From assembly GCA_022836615.1 (NCBI GenBank), contig MU405309.1, forward strand, positions 81,857 through 145,856: 64,000 nucleotides of DNA. Reading direction: 5' to 3'. Made by a program: the position numbers and the translations under genes. The notes under the pieces are model-generated. The model worked only from the letters and a program-made list of their open reading frames with translations. It searched no databases and had not been told where the DNA came from. How positions within the stretch are numbered: the stretch's first letter is position 1; each line of letters begins with the position of its first letter. Below are positions 35,416-48,274 of this stretch, one piece after another. This DNA comes from Annulohypoxylon bovei var. microspora. Taxonomy: Eukaryota > Ascomycota > Sordariomycetes > Xylariales > Hypoxylaceae.

Positions 35416-38400
35416 TTATAGGGGTGTCCTCGGCTTGAAGTACTCCTTAAAACTATCCAACTCCTCCAGGTTCAATTTGTAAATGACCGTGCAGCATATA
35501 ATTAGCAGGTTTGGGAAACGCCGAGTCCAGAAGCTCAAATATCCATCCGGCAAAGGCCCTACCATCTTCTTGAGAGAATCGCTCATGTCCCCGTAGTGGA
35601 ATCGCTTGTTTCTAAGCGCCCGTAGCAGATCTAGAAGCCTCGAGCCCGTGTACTTGCGCTGCTTGCCTAGGCTTTCCACAAACTCCTTGGGCAGCAGCTT
35701 AAGAAAGTCGCCCCGGCACACCTGGGGTGCGCACGCCTCCAGCTCTATCAACGCCTTGGACGGCGGGTCGCGAGGTTCAAGCTCAAAGTGGTCCGACACA
35801 TCGCAGAGGAAAGCAAGCCTCTCTTTCGGCGACCAGAAGAAAGGGTGGGACATGACGTCCTTGGCCGAGGGTCGGGCCCTAGGGTCGGACCGAAGCATCG
35901 TCTCGATCAACGCCTTCGCCTCGTGAGCGAAGTCGCCTAGCACATCGAGAGGTTTGAGGTTGAACTGGCCCTTCCGGATGTTGACTTCTCGCATGTAGCG
36001 ATCACCGCAGTCGAAGGGGTGTAGTCCTTTGGTGAGCACGTAAAAGAAGACGAGACCGAGACTGAAAATATCGATCGCGCGGGTGGCACGACGGTTGGGC
36101 ATGACGTCGGCGCTGACCAGCTGGCTCGAGTCGCTATGCGTGCTAGCCATAGACATCGTGGAACTTTCCCGCGCGTCGTCATCGAGGAGAAGCTCAGGCG
36201 CGCGCCAACCCGAAGTGCCGGCGGCGTGTGCCGTAGTCGCGCCGAAGGACGACTGTCCGCCTTCGAGCTTCTTGCATAACCCGAAGTCCGAGACGAGGAG
36301 ACGCGGCTTTCCGTCTCTCCCCATGGTAACGAGGATATTTTGCGGCTTCAGATCACGATGGACAATTCGAAGGTCGTGAAGAAATCCTAGACCGTGCGCG
36401 ACCTGTAGCAGGACTCGAGGTAGATCCATCTCGCCCGCCTGGGCAAGATCTTGGTACAAGGCCGGCTTCTCGACGATGTCCGACAGGGAGGCCTGGCAGA
36501 GCTCCAACGCAATATACAAGAAGCTGTCGTTCTTCGACATGGCGAAATATCGTATCACTATACATTATATTAGCAATAGCACCCAAAGACGTAAAGGCGT
36601 GACTAAAAACAATAATCATATGTCTCATACCATTAGGGTGATGATCGCTTTCCAGCAATAACTGGGTCTCCTGAGTTGCGATATCCCAGAACTGGGTGAG
36701 CATACGCTTAACCGCGACGTCTCGCCCGTGGAACTTTCCAGCGAAGACGATAGTGCCGTTACTACCCATCCCAAGCTGCTCGTCCTGGTTGACCTCGATG
36801 CCCCCTATCTTGACGATAGGGCCGCTCACATCCTCGGGGTCATTGCTCATCGTCGTGACATTCGGTTCCAGCTTAGGCGGCATGCCGACGCTCTGGAGGC
36901 CCGGAATGTCCTCTCCCGCATCCGAGGAAATCTTCTCTCCGGGGGTCTCGGAGGTGTCACGCTGCTTCTTCGCCCCTTTCCGATGCTTGACCCCTCCTCT
37001 CCTACCGCGATGGGCCTTTTTCTTCTTCTCAGGAGACTCTCCCTCAGTCTGCTGCTGCTCACGATCCCCCTCGAAGTCTACCGATTCGACCTCTACGACA
37101 GATACGGTAGGAGGTGCGACCTTATCAGCACTCCTGACCTCGACCGTCGCCAGCTCATCCTGCCTCTCGCCCGCATCCAGATTAGACGCGTAAGCCTTAT
37201 CGTCAACTACCTCCCGAGGTAGACTGGTGCTGGAATCTGTCGACGGCACGTAGGTCAGAGTATCAAGATACTCCTTCGGCTTGACGACACGTCTAATCCA
37301 TCTAATCAGGTCCTTATAATACCGGACCAGGAGGTAAGCGAGGACGGGGAATAGGATAGGGTTCATGAAAAAATCGACCGTCTTATCAGCCGCGTATTGG
37401 GGGAGAGCGATGACTTTGTTAATGACGCCCGGAGACTCGGATTCCGAATTAGGGAACGGGCTCGGCACCGCCGATTCGTTGTCGTCACCATCGGAATCTG
37501 GCGGGAAAGGTCCGGAAGGCAGGCTCGCCGGCAGAGTCGGCGGCCACTGCGCCACGCTCCTCGCATTTCCAAGAACGTGCGTACCAACCAGCGCCTTGCT
37601 CGCCCAGGGGGTGTCGGCGATATCCCACGGATCCTCGCTGTCCCACCTGTTCCGGCGGCCAAGCTGGGCCGCGGGGGCGTCTACGATCAGAGGATACGAC
37701 CAGCCGGACATGGCGTACCAGCTTCCGGACTCGGTCTGGTTGAGGAAGACGCTATGACTCCGGGCGCGGGCGGAGTCCTCGTCTCGGATAGGGGGGATCG
37801 GCTGAGGGAGCAGAACAAGCTCGGGGTTGCTGCCGGGCGGAGCATCCTGAGGCCTAGCGATGTCGAAGACGCGGGCGACCGGAACGGAAAACTGGAGGGC
37901 GAAGGACGTGACCCCGGTGGGATAGGCAAGCGCATAGACCTTGCCGTCGTGCTGGCTGGTAAAGTACCGGTTGTCCTGGGTGGCATGGTACTGCTGGTGG
38001 AGGTCGCTATCGAAGTTGTTCGGGCCCCACTCGGCATATTTGAGCGTGGCAAGCTCCCTGCCGTCGTCGGAGCGATGTATGGTGACGATGTACTCCGTCC
38101 GGCCGAGCGTGATGGTGCCGCTGTCGCTGCATTCCTCGCTGTCCGAGTCGACGAAGCGCCCGTTGGGAGGGAAGCAAGTGGCGCTCTGGTCAACCTGGGA
38201 GCCGGACTGCCCGAACCACTTGAGCACGCGGCCGGTAGCGGCGTCTAGCGTGATCATGGTAGTCTTCTTGTGGCCGGTATAGACCACGGGCGGGTTCTGG
38301 ACGGCATAGGAGCCGAACTCTTCCACCAGCTGCTTCATAGTAAAACCCGTGCTCATCAGACCGCTACCAAAGCCCGACGGCGTCCATACGTAGAGAGCAC

Positions 38401-39160
38401 CATTGTGAGTAGGCTCGACGGCCCAGACGTAATCATCGAGGGGGTGGTGCTCGTAATCGTCCTGCCCGTCGTCTTCTAGGGAACTATTAAGGCGGTGATG
38501 AATGGTCTCGACGATAGGCTGCTCAACTTGGAGATGCCAGCGCTCGTCGCCGGACTCGCGGTTGACAGCGTAAAGGTGTCCATCGACGGTCGCCAGAAGA
38601 ATGTAGTCTTCTACTTCCCACTTCTCCAGACTCCGCGCGGTCTGCGGCGCGGAGAGCCCGGCACCGGCTAGCAGGCTAGGCAGATATCTAGGAGAATTTG
38701 GTGCTCGAACGGGCGGAGCCGGAGCCAAAGTTGCGAGGGCGCTCGCATCGTTAGGGATAGGTGCATTTCCGAGCCGCTTCCTGTCGGTGTTGACAATATT
38801 CCCGCGGCCGAAGGTCGGGTTCTCGTGCGCGCTACGCAGCTTGGAGGAGGGCGTGGCGGCGGCGGGAGCGGCGGCAAGGTTGCCCACGACCCGCTCAGCA
38901 CCGAAGGCGGGTTCATGTCGGAGACTAGAGGAGTCTCGGCCGTGGATATCGCGCTGATTCACAGCGACGTTATCGTTATAATCGTTTAAATCGTTTAGGA
39001 TGTTGGCAATGGGAGCTCGTTCCGGGGGAGACTGCTGCCGGCGCTGCTGCTGCTGAGCATCTACAAGCTGGAGCCAAGGGAGGAGGAAGACGGCTAAGGC
39101 GAGCAGGACCTTACGCTGCTGAGCGACGAGCCGTCCCTCGCCAGGAGGCCGTCGCAACAT
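35416..39160 (-). CDS. IRE1: IRE1 ER-stress sensor: kinase/endoribonuclease, 2 exons
   Basis: Exons run from 39160 to 36631 and from 36557 to 35416. The 73-bp intron (GTATGAG...TATAG) interrupts the kinase domain and rebuilds HHPNVIRYFAMSK, the expected sequence. I chose the ATG at 39160 because it places a signal peptide (hydrophobic VLLALAVFLLPWLQLVDA) near the N-terminus; an in-frame ATG at 39229 would add 23 residues. The product is about 1223 residues. The luminal sensor begins near ILLATVDGHLYAVNRESG. One membrane span (PILFPVLAYLLVRYY) follows, then a Lys-rich linker. The kinase has VAVKRM, HRDLKPQN, DFGLCKK and SGWRAPE, and the KEN RNase has LRNKRFHYGDM. IRE1 splices HAC1-type mRNA without a spliceosome during ER stress; the target mRNA is not seen here. 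Confidence 0.95.
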
Positions 39161-40925
39161 ATTGAAGACGTCAACGTGGAGCTGTCGGTAGGGGTAGCCA
39201 AACGGGAGGGAGGCGACGAGAGCTAACAAGACGATCGTCGGATCACATCAAGGCAAGGAGAGCAGCAGCTAATCAATCGAAGAACGGGGGTCCCGAAACG
39301 AGAACAACGTCAACACCACGGTATGGTGATGATGAGAAACGATAGCCTGATCCTAAGATGTAACTTGGTAGTCGAAAAGGATGGAAATAAGATAATGCTA
39401 AGCGGGGTGGGAGGGTGAGAGAGCGAGAGAGCGTAAGCGAGAGCAAGAGGTGCGTATCGAAAGGGCTAAACTACCTCCCAGCGTATAGGAAAGGTAGATA
39501 GGGATCGAGAAAAGGGATCGAGAAAAGGACTCGACAAGAATTGTACAGCTGTAGAAATCAATGGGTTCGCAATCGTCGACAAGCGGCGGTGCGTAACGTC
39601 TAAACAATAGCAACTGAAACGCAGTCGTAAGCTGTGTGGGATCGCAGGAATTTGTCTCGACGGGCTGGTCGGAGGGCGAGTCGAGGTCGTCTTAGTCCAA
39701 CAAACAACGGCTAGAAAGGGGTTCCACGTAATTTTAGTCACGAGACGTCAAGCTAGAATCACGAAAACCAGCGTCGCTTATACGTTTCTGATTAAAGATT
39801 GCTAAGAGGCCGTAACGCTCAGACGGATATAACAAATAGTAATAAAAGCAAGAACAAGAATAAAAATAAAAATAAAAATGTATTTTCGCTTTCTTGTTTC
39901 CTTTACCCCGCTACATAAATTAGACAGAGTACGAATAAAAGATGGACGAGAAGATGACGAAAAGACAAAGTCAAGAAGAATACCGATTCTTTGATGGTAT
40001 TAGGACATTAGGATGCTGGGATGTTGGGATGTTGGGATGTTGTCGAGTTCGTGGGTTGATGTAGGTATGTTTTTCTAAAGTGAGAGAATTTTTCATTTTT
40101 GGTGATGCGATATGGTGAGACGAATCCTCTCGGCAAAAGCGGTTAGACTCTATTTGTACCTCATGTCGTTCCGTTCCAACTTCCAAGGTTCCGGCGCCTT
40201 GTGAGACATAAGCCCTCTCGATCAAGGTTGTCAGGTTCGATGCCTAGGTGGGATCTCGTTAGAAGGCCACGGATAAAATGGCTATTATTGCATTGTACGT
40301 GTTCATTTATGTTTTATGTACTTAATGTACGTATTTAATGCAAGGGGAGTGGGTGGTACATACATATGTAATCTGACCTTACCTTAACGGGAATTCGATC
40401 TGACACTTCTTGCCGTCTGGCATAAGTCTTTATGAAATATCTGACAACCTCCTAAGTCATCATCGGCACTTCCCTCATTTGAAGTGCGAACGATTAGCTT
40501 TATCCAGGTAATCATTATAAATAAATAAGAACGAATTCTACCATGCTCCCATGCCATATTGGACGATGTTGTTCCAATAAGCTTATGAAGCGATCAACTA
40601 GTATTCGTCAAATCGTTTCCTCGTTTCATTGATTGATGGTATGTATGTGCCTGTGTCAGCTGTGTGTGCCTATTACTGTATACCTAGGTACCTACTACTG
40701 TATACCTACTACCGAGATAGACATACTTTATCCGTTCTGCACTGTCCTCTATATTCCATAAGCCCCGAGAACTTAAATTACACATCGTCAATACCTATAT
40801 ATATTTATATATACATATGTATGCAACTACAGTATCATCGACAGATATCGGTAATGGCATAGCCATTGGACATTGGTAGTTACTGCTAAAAGCTTGTAAC
40901 TATAAGTGAACTTCTCATATAAAGT
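39161..40925. other. Intergenic: IRE1 upstream region and receptor 3' flank
   Basis: The part near 39161-39750 is likely IRE1 leader and promoter. A/T-rich runs follow, with TACCTAGGTACC near 40681-40692 and TA repeats around 40795-40815. No gene is supported. Confidence 0.5.
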
Positions 40926-42533
40926 TCATAAACGTAAACTCCCTGCGCTTTCGACCGGTGCCTTTTCCGAGCTGTCCACCGAGTGAGCAGAAGGCTGCCG
41001 CGACCTCGTCTTCGCCTGGTCCTGTTCAATCTCCACGACGACCGTCGTGACCGTATCCATCTGGATCCCCGTCTCGGCCGTCTCTGTAATACCTCTCAGG
41101 GACTCCTGGCTCCCACTTCCTCGGCCACCATTCCAGCGGCCGACGCCGTTCTTAGAACGACCGTCCCTCCCTCCCCATCCCATCAGTCGACCGAGCCTAT
41201 CTAATCCCCAAACAGCACTTCTCCGCATCCTGGGTTGGCGGTCATTCCCGCCATCGCGCGTCTGAGCCCCTCCCTGCACCCACACCATGTTTCCGTACCT
41301 CCTCCAGTACGGCGTCCTCATAAACGCGAAGGTCTCCAGGCCCGTATTCTCGGAGTCCAGGGGCGCGTTGAAGATAATCGAGTGCCGGGTTGTCGAGAAC
41401 AGAAGCACGTCCAACCAGCCGTTGGAGGCTATCATAGCACCCGCTAGACAGAAGTACGTCACGCTCACATCCCTCCCAGACATAGTTACAATACGACCCA
41501 AGGCTAGCGGCGCCGTGCAGAGCACATATATGAGCGGATAGATAAGGAATGCCGGGTGGTAGCCTGAGGGGTGCATCCGAACCGAGGTGCCGTTCGTCCC
41601 AGACCCGACGGCTGCCGACGGGCGGCGGCGCGAATGAGGACGAGAGAAAACCTTTCGTTTCCGGAGATATATAAAGACTAGGGTATATAGAATGCTGGTC
41701 ACCAAGATCGAGAGGAAGATCCAGAAGTAATGTAGCCATAGACGAAGCCTCTCGAAGCTGACATTCACCCAACACCTTGGGTTGATGTTAGTCGCAGATA
41801 CTTCTAGCTTGCAGATACGTCAAACGAGGATACTTGAAATCTCCACTCACCAGGCCGTCGCGCGCACATAAAGTCCGCCAACCCCTCTCCCGTTCTTAGT
41901 CCCGGCCACCCCAGCGAAAGCCATAGCGTAGACAAATAACCAGAGACCAGCTATGGCAAGGTACAGCGCCCAGTGCGGCGGCTTGTAGCCTCTCACGACA
42001 CTGAGGTAGGTGTGGACGGCAATCGCGCATAAGAAGCAGCTCGCGGACAGATCTCCCGTCGATACGAACCAGCCTTGCGCCCAGCAGCTCGGATCGCCGA
42101 CGACAATCTCGTTTCTCCGGATCCACGGAATGTTCAACACAAACGCGGTGGCCTGATGCATATCCGCAAGCAGCAGGTTATAGACGAGGACGAGAAACTG
42201 GTTCGGCCGCCGCCGCCCCGCCTCTCGCCGCCGCCGCGCGTCTCCTTCAGATTCCCGAGGGAGACCCTTCTTGGACATGCCGAAATTTCTCTGGGCCAAG
42301 CCCAGCGAGAGGTCGTTGGCCGGCGTCGGGTGGCCATCGTCCTCCGCCTCCGGAGACCGCAGGCGCCACGTTATCAATTTGTACGTCAAGTAAAGGAACA
42401 GCGCTGACGTCGAGACGAGCGAGACGATTCCGCAGACGGCGACGGCGATAAGCCCATCGCGATGGCTGCTCGGCAGAGGTGACAAGGTGTCGCTGACGGG
42501 ATCTAGTGGGCCGTAGTCATCGCCATAAGCCAT
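40926..42533 (-). CDS. Seven-transmembrane G-protein-coupled-receptor-like protein, 2 exons
   Basis: Exons are 42533-41851 and 41775-40926; the 75-bp intron (GTGAGTGG...CCAAG) splits a Trp codon and gives 510 residues. I chose the ATG at 42533, since the more upstream in-frame start is TTG. Seven hydrophobic segments are visible: LIAVAVCGIVSLVSTSALF, FLVLVYNLLLADMHQATAF, SCFLCAIAVHTYLSVV, WALYLAIAGLWLFVYAMAF, FWIFLSILVTSILYTLVFI, FLIYPLIYVLCTAPLALG and CLAGAMIASNGWLDVLLF. A basic Arg-rich loop lies between TM1 and TM2, and a long polar tail follows TM7. The layout fits fungal receptors of the Git3/class A-like group that signal through heterotrimeric G proteins. The ligand and exact class are not clear. 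Confidence 0.8.
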
Positions 42534-44814
42534 GCCTCTCCATACGGTTACCTTACATGTAAGGATTTGATAGTAGAGTGGACTCGCTGGCGATTCTCGC
42601 CGAAGCTTTCTTCCTGAGCTGCTCAAGCTTCGGCATGACGTGAGAAAGATGTGGGAAAGGGTATAATATAAGACCGGCCAGCGCTAGGCACGGATGCCTC
42701 GGCGAGATTGCGTCGAAAACGTTTCCTTCGCACCATACCCTTTTTTAACGGCTACGGGAACGATGAGACGGGCTAGACGCACCTTCGACAGGTCGTCCTT
42801 CATGCTACCGCCCGCTAAGAAAGGTTATATAGAGGCCGGTCCAGCGGTACCACTAATGTCATGCTAAACTAGCGCCTAGGATTTCGTGCGGATGGACCGC
42901 TCTAAGCCCGTGCCAATATTTTAGTATAATTACCAACCCTTCCTCCACGTGAAGAACGCAAATCCCGGAAAGCATCATCGCTTGGCCTATACCGAGATAG
43001 TGTTAATAGAACAGTGATGTTTCAACGACACGGTCTTTCTCGGCTCACCTAGGTACCCATATACTATCTCATCATACGTACAGACAGACAGAAATAGCTA
43101 CCTACATGATAGAAAATGTCGAATTTCAACTCATGAGAAATCTGTCAAGCTGATCTCATAGCTCCACGTCTCCTCCATATTTCGTACATGGTTTATCCAC
43201 GCATATGAATTTCGCCCAAACCCATCATCCATGCTTGGTTATCACCTGGGTATATACCATATAGAGAGGAAGCGCTATGTAAAAGGAAGGTGTATTTACA
43301 AGATAACAGTCGGGTTTCACACTAAGAGAGAAAGATAGTCGAGGTTCAAGCAGAGCCTTTGGTTCGTGAAATGTCTTCACGTTCGGGTCTTGGCTGCATT
43401 TCAGCTCGTGTCTCGCCCCCTGACGAATTATCAATCGACCAATCCGCAACTTCGACGTGGTACCACCCAAAGAAAGAAAGGGAATAGTCACATTAACTAG
43501 CTATTTAGTAAAGCTTATTTACATGCTTTAAGCTCCAGAGGAAATTTTGAGCATCTTATTAAAAGCTCGACACGAAATTGGTAAATAGGCAATTACCGTG
43601 CATATATGTGTGGGTGGTATTTAGGTACGCAAGACGTTTTGATGATCAGCTCGATCCTGCACGTACGAAATAGCCAAGTTTATATTGAGGTTTTAAGGTA
43701 CGAGTCAAAATAATACACCGCGCCTAATAATAGCATACCCTTTCTGATTGTGGACGACATATCTAGGTAAGGTAGACTAAGTGACGGGAGGAAGTCAAAT
43801 TTAGTTTTATATAAGGTGGTCGAAATGAGAGAACCGGCATGGCAGTAACTTGAGGCTTTCTGACTCTACCCTTAGGAACCCGGTATCATGGAGATATCTT
43901 TACCTACCTAGGTACGGATATATAATTCATACGCATGCAGTCATATCTAACAAAAAAGGATCGACCGATTAATACTAATCTGGTTTGATGTTAGGTTCCT
44001 ATTTGAAGACACCTTTGGTATCATAAACTAGGTAGGTACATATATGTAACCTTAGGTAGTTGTGTGGTCAACGGCGTCTTACCAAAACTATGTACATAGA
44101 CGAGTTGGTCGGATAATGTCTCTTAAAGGAAGCGCTCTATACTATAGGCATCATAATTATGTATCTATATGGGTTTTAATATGTAGGTAGGTAAGTAGGT
44201 CTAGTTTAATTTCCAATGCTACTCACATTGTCAAGGAATTAGGGGTTTAGGTTCATAGATATTCTTCCATAAGAGCGTGTATGGTATTACTGTATATACC
44301 TAGATACCTATATTAAGTCATAACACGGCGCCAGGCGAGATAATCCATTTATATAACTACCTAGTTACAGGCGGATCGTGCCGTGAATTCATACTCATCG
44401 GCCATCACGGCCTAGTCGCCTCGTGGTAGTAAGCGACGTAACCTTGGACAACCAATCCCAGCCCCTCGAAGGCAAGTCTGCGCAAGGAGCTGAGCTGACC
44501 TTTTTCGGGTGTCGAAGGATCGTTATTGATGGTCTTATCGACAAGCTATACTAGTTAGGATAAAGGCTCAACCCTAGAGTACCTAGGACATTCACATGCT
44601 CGCATCGAGCTGATTGCGGTCAGGCGAGACATCCGCTTGGAATAGCTTTTTCTTTTTTTTTCTTTTTTTCTCGTTAGAAAGCTATACTCTCCTGCTAAGC
44701 GAGAGCACGTGGCGCCGCCGATCAAACGGACATAGAGAATAAACGTGTAGGTAATGGTAGGCGAATCATTGGCGAGAGCCTTAGACGAGTAGCGGTCCCG
44801 AAATACGTAGTTGC
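42534..44814. other. Intergenic, 2.3 kb
   Basis: This is the promoter side of the receptor and the 3' flank of the zinc-finger gene. It contains ACCTAGGTACC-type motifs (near 43050 and 43905) and a poly-T/C run near 44645-44670. No supported gene or RNA is present. Confidence 0.5.
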
Positions 44815-46050
44815 TCAAGCACGGCTTGCTAAGGACTGACTACTCTCTACGCCATCCTCGGCCTGTACATAAGCGGCAAAGTAGCGGACGAGAGCATCAT
44901 AAGAACGATCGCGAAACAGCTGAAGGACGTGGTCCCAGTGCTGCCGGCCCACCGATACGGGATCCTTAGTCAGACGAGACGCGGCCGCGTCGAAGCGCGC
45001 ATCGAGTTCGCGAAGACGTAGTTCTTTACGGTCGTCCAACAAGCGATGAAGTTCTTCGGGCGTCCGCGCCTCGCTCGCGGCCTCGCACACGTCGCGGTGA
45101 AAGGCCTCAGGCTCCTGGACGGCGAAGGGAAACGTGTTGTGCCGAGAGTGCAACTCCCTAAAGAGGTCGTCCTGGCGCATGCGAAATTTGGCCGCAGGCC
45201 ACCGCCACCTGCGCGCAATGTTACGGATCGTCTTCTCGTCAAGAAGCGTGCCGCCAGCCGTATCCAGCGCCTCGCGAGTACTGCTGGTCTCCGGCGCGCC
45301 CTTCCCGTTGATCAGCGCCTCGATCTGCTTCGGCTGCAGACCCATCTGCACGTGCATCGAAGTCCACTCCCTGACGCCGCTGCATATCTTGGTCGAGTCG
45401 AGCTCCCGCAGCCCGTGATTGTGGACCTCGAACCCTTCTACCTGGAACATGCGGGTGTCGGGCGCGAGATTGGCCGTCATGCGCGCGGGACATCCGTAAC
45501 CTCTCCTGATCTCGCGTTTCCGCTTCCCCGTGCTCTGACTCGGGAGGGGCACCTTCTTATGGTATCGGCATCTCCACTCGTAGTGCATGATGCCGTCCTT
45601 CTTGGTATACGGAACGCGCCTCGGCGTCCATATATTGTCTATCCAGATCCAGACCTCGTCCCACTGCTGCTTGGGTAGGGTTAACGTATTATGGGAGACG
45701 TCGAACAGCTTGGTTCGCCATTCTATTATATTGTCGGGAGGAGCGACGGGCACGGACGCAGGTATCTGGCCTCGCCCGGAAGTAAGAGACGCAGCGGCCG
45801 TCAGACGCTCGCCCGGAGGCGTCAGATTAGGGGTGCCACGACATGCCGAGACGTCAGGGTCTAGCGGGGCCCATTGCTGCTTGTGCTCTAAGCCCGACGC
45901 CTCGGAAAGACCAGCAGCTTGTCGCAAGGCTCGCTGCGCTGCGGTAGAGGAATCTCACACATCAGTAACGGTTCGGCGAGATGCCGGCAAACGACAAAGG
46001 TCGGGGAACCTATCAGGCCCGAGAGCACCACGCACACGTTCATACTTCAT
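44815..46050 (-). CDS. WRKY-GCM1/FAR1-like zinc-finger protein, 2 exons, 5' end uncertain
   Basis: The main exon ends at 44815 and is open up to about 45938, but has no ATG at its upstream end; the first available start codon there is TTG at 45927. An ATG at 46050 followed by a donor-like GT, a CTGAT branch site and acceptors at 45939 or 45934 suggests a tiny first exon encoding about MKYE. The exact donor is unresolved. The product is about 375 residues. Residues 100-170 hold a C...C...HxH arrangement (WRCRYHKK, GCPARM, VHNHG), as in WRKY-GCM1/FAR1 zinc fingers, which are found in transcription factors and Mutator-type transposases. No DDE transposase core follows, so it may be a domesticated derivative or regulator. 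The C-terminal 150 residues are helical and charged. Confidence 0.7.
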
Positions 46051-46082
46051 GACACGGCAAGGAATGAGAGGTGGTGTTATGG

Positions 46083-46090
46083 TATTTATA
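46083..46090 (-). promoter_or_regulatory. TATA box upstream of the zinc-finger gene
   Basis: On the minus strand the bases read TATAAATA, 33 bases upstream of the proposed ATG at 46050. That spacing would leave a very short leader, so either the leader is short or translation starts further downstream. Confidence 0.4.
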
Positions 46091-48274
46091 GTGTTTGTAG
46101 TGTTTAAAGCAGTCGATCGACGGACTTGCCTTCAGGATCCATCGCTTCTTCTCGACGGCCGCACCGCGCGAAGATTATTTAGAGATTTAGGACCTAGGTA
46201 GACATCTAACGGCTGCAGACTCCACTTCAACCTTAGTGTCGACGAGAGATAGTAGACGACGACATGCCTTCCGGCTGAGCAAGCCTCGCTTCTAGGTATC
46301 CGTTTCTATATTTGTCCCTATAGTTGAAAATGTGATCGGCGAAAGGGTGGTCCAACCTGTTTCGTAAGGTATCGTGGGCAGTAGATACATAGAACACCGG
46401 TAGTCAATAGGTACAATACATACCAAACTGAGCAGGTGCCTAGTTGACTTCGTAAACACCTCTAGCTACCGTATCCTACGTAGTTAGTGACCATCACGAT
46501 GCGTGTTCTCTTTCGGATGAGGTTATCATTTTCAACCCTCTTAGTAATCGCATGAGGGGTCGGTACATCTGCATAGGCAAAGTTACATGCATATAATTTG
46601 TCTCAATAGCTGAATAATACTCGCATACCTACATATTGAACTGGGTGGTTATATAAGGCTTGACATTACTTCCTCCCTGGTAGCTAATTTATAGTTTTAC
46701 ATATTCCTGCATATAGATCAATTATAACGAACGTGATCATTACTTTGGTACTTACATACCTAAGTAAAGGGTAATAACGAACGAAACGAGCCTCAACGCC
46801 AAATATGAAAACGACTGAGTTACTTGCGAGGCCGGCTATACCTGAAGCGGTAACTTACACAACCGGCCTCGTGATTGGTCGGATTTAGTAGCACCTTACA
46901 ATCTCCACCGTCCCGCGTCCTGTTCAGACCTAGCGTAGCCGCTGGGTAAGGTCAAATTCGCATGTACCTGCTCATGTCTCTTTTGCCGACAGGGAGGGGA
47001 TAGAGAGATGTACTTACCTAAGGTATTTTGGGTACTAGATACTTATGGTACCGTCAAGTACATAAGCCAGCACTTCAACCACAAAATGATAATGTACCTG
47101 AAGATACACGACTCAATCTCTGCTAAATTGAAATATGAAGACGATGATAGGAGATGGAGTTTTTCTTCTTCTCTGATCAAATATAAAACTACATACGTAT
47201 TACCTACTAGGTGCTATGTCGAACATTGAAGACTCTGCTTGAAGTTTCCTCTGGAATTTAACTTCGAACTTTAATACCATTGCGGTAGGTACACAAGCGT
47301 CGTGCCTGAGGTATGTACATCCGGGTAACCCTACATGCGACTAAGAAAGTGAGAGCGCGATTGGTCCAGTGACCTTTTTTTTCTTCGGCGGCGGAACAGT
47401 CAACGACAACCTTGGAAAGTTCTCTTTGTGTGCCGTCCCGATCCATATCTTGTAATCCACTTTCTAGTTTACTTATCTACGTTCATACAAGCTACAACTA
47501 ATAATTCGGTCCAAACCCGAACCAGACCAGACCATAAGAGTCATTCCGTATTTGTCGCCTAGCTGGGCCGATCGACCTGTTGCTTATTTCGAGCAGAGAA
47601 CCTCCAATCTGAACTTGTATTATCAGCCTCCATCTTTCCGAGCTCACGCGCGCGCATCGCTGCAGCGGACGTCACCTGCGCCCGCCGACGACCTCCCACT
47701 TAGCGTCGAAGCGACGACGACTGCTAAAACTACCGCACGCTTCCTTCCCAAGCCACGGCCTCTTGCCCTCGAGGGCGTATCTCGCACTACGGCGAACCTC
47801 ATCGTCATCGTCATCATCTCCGCACATAAGCCGCGAACAAGTCATACACGCGAAGGAGGTGTGTATATCTGCCCACGCGGTTAATATCTAAGTCCGAGCA
47901 ACTACCTAGATATTGACGAATGTCGTAGATATCTGACCAGCCCTCCTTACCCCTTGCCGCTCGTTTATTATCTGGTCTCGACAACTTCATAGCGCCTTTC
48001 CGACCTGCGCCAAAGGCACGATTACCCCCAGCCGCACCTCCAACTCCCCCCTCCAACTTCCCCCCTTCAATACGGTATTGCCGATATGCTCTGACTCGAG
48101 ACGCTCTCGATAAACTATCTTGCCTACGTCGAAATCCTCTTTCGCATCTACCACCTACCACCTATCCTGATAATATAAGCTGCCATACATAACACAACTT
48201 CCATATCGCCATATCGTCATATTCCTAATCTTATCGTATCCGGCAATTAGTAGCCGGAGATTTACCCTAGTATC
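46091..48274. other. Intergenic between divergent genes
   Basis: No gene is supported across 2.2 kb. A 9-bp inverted repeat (CGAGGCCGG at 46827-46835 and CCGGCCTCG at 46863-46871) could form a stem with a 27-base loop. The last part (47550-48270) has coding-like GC content but no convincing frame; it is probably leader or promoter of the SWIB gene. Confidence 0.45.

Noticed and set aside
47552..47884. 110-residue plus-strand open frame
   Set aside because: Composition is low-complexity Ser/Thr/Arg-Pro, there is no domain, and it lies 400 bp upstream of the SWIB gene, where leader and promoter are expected.
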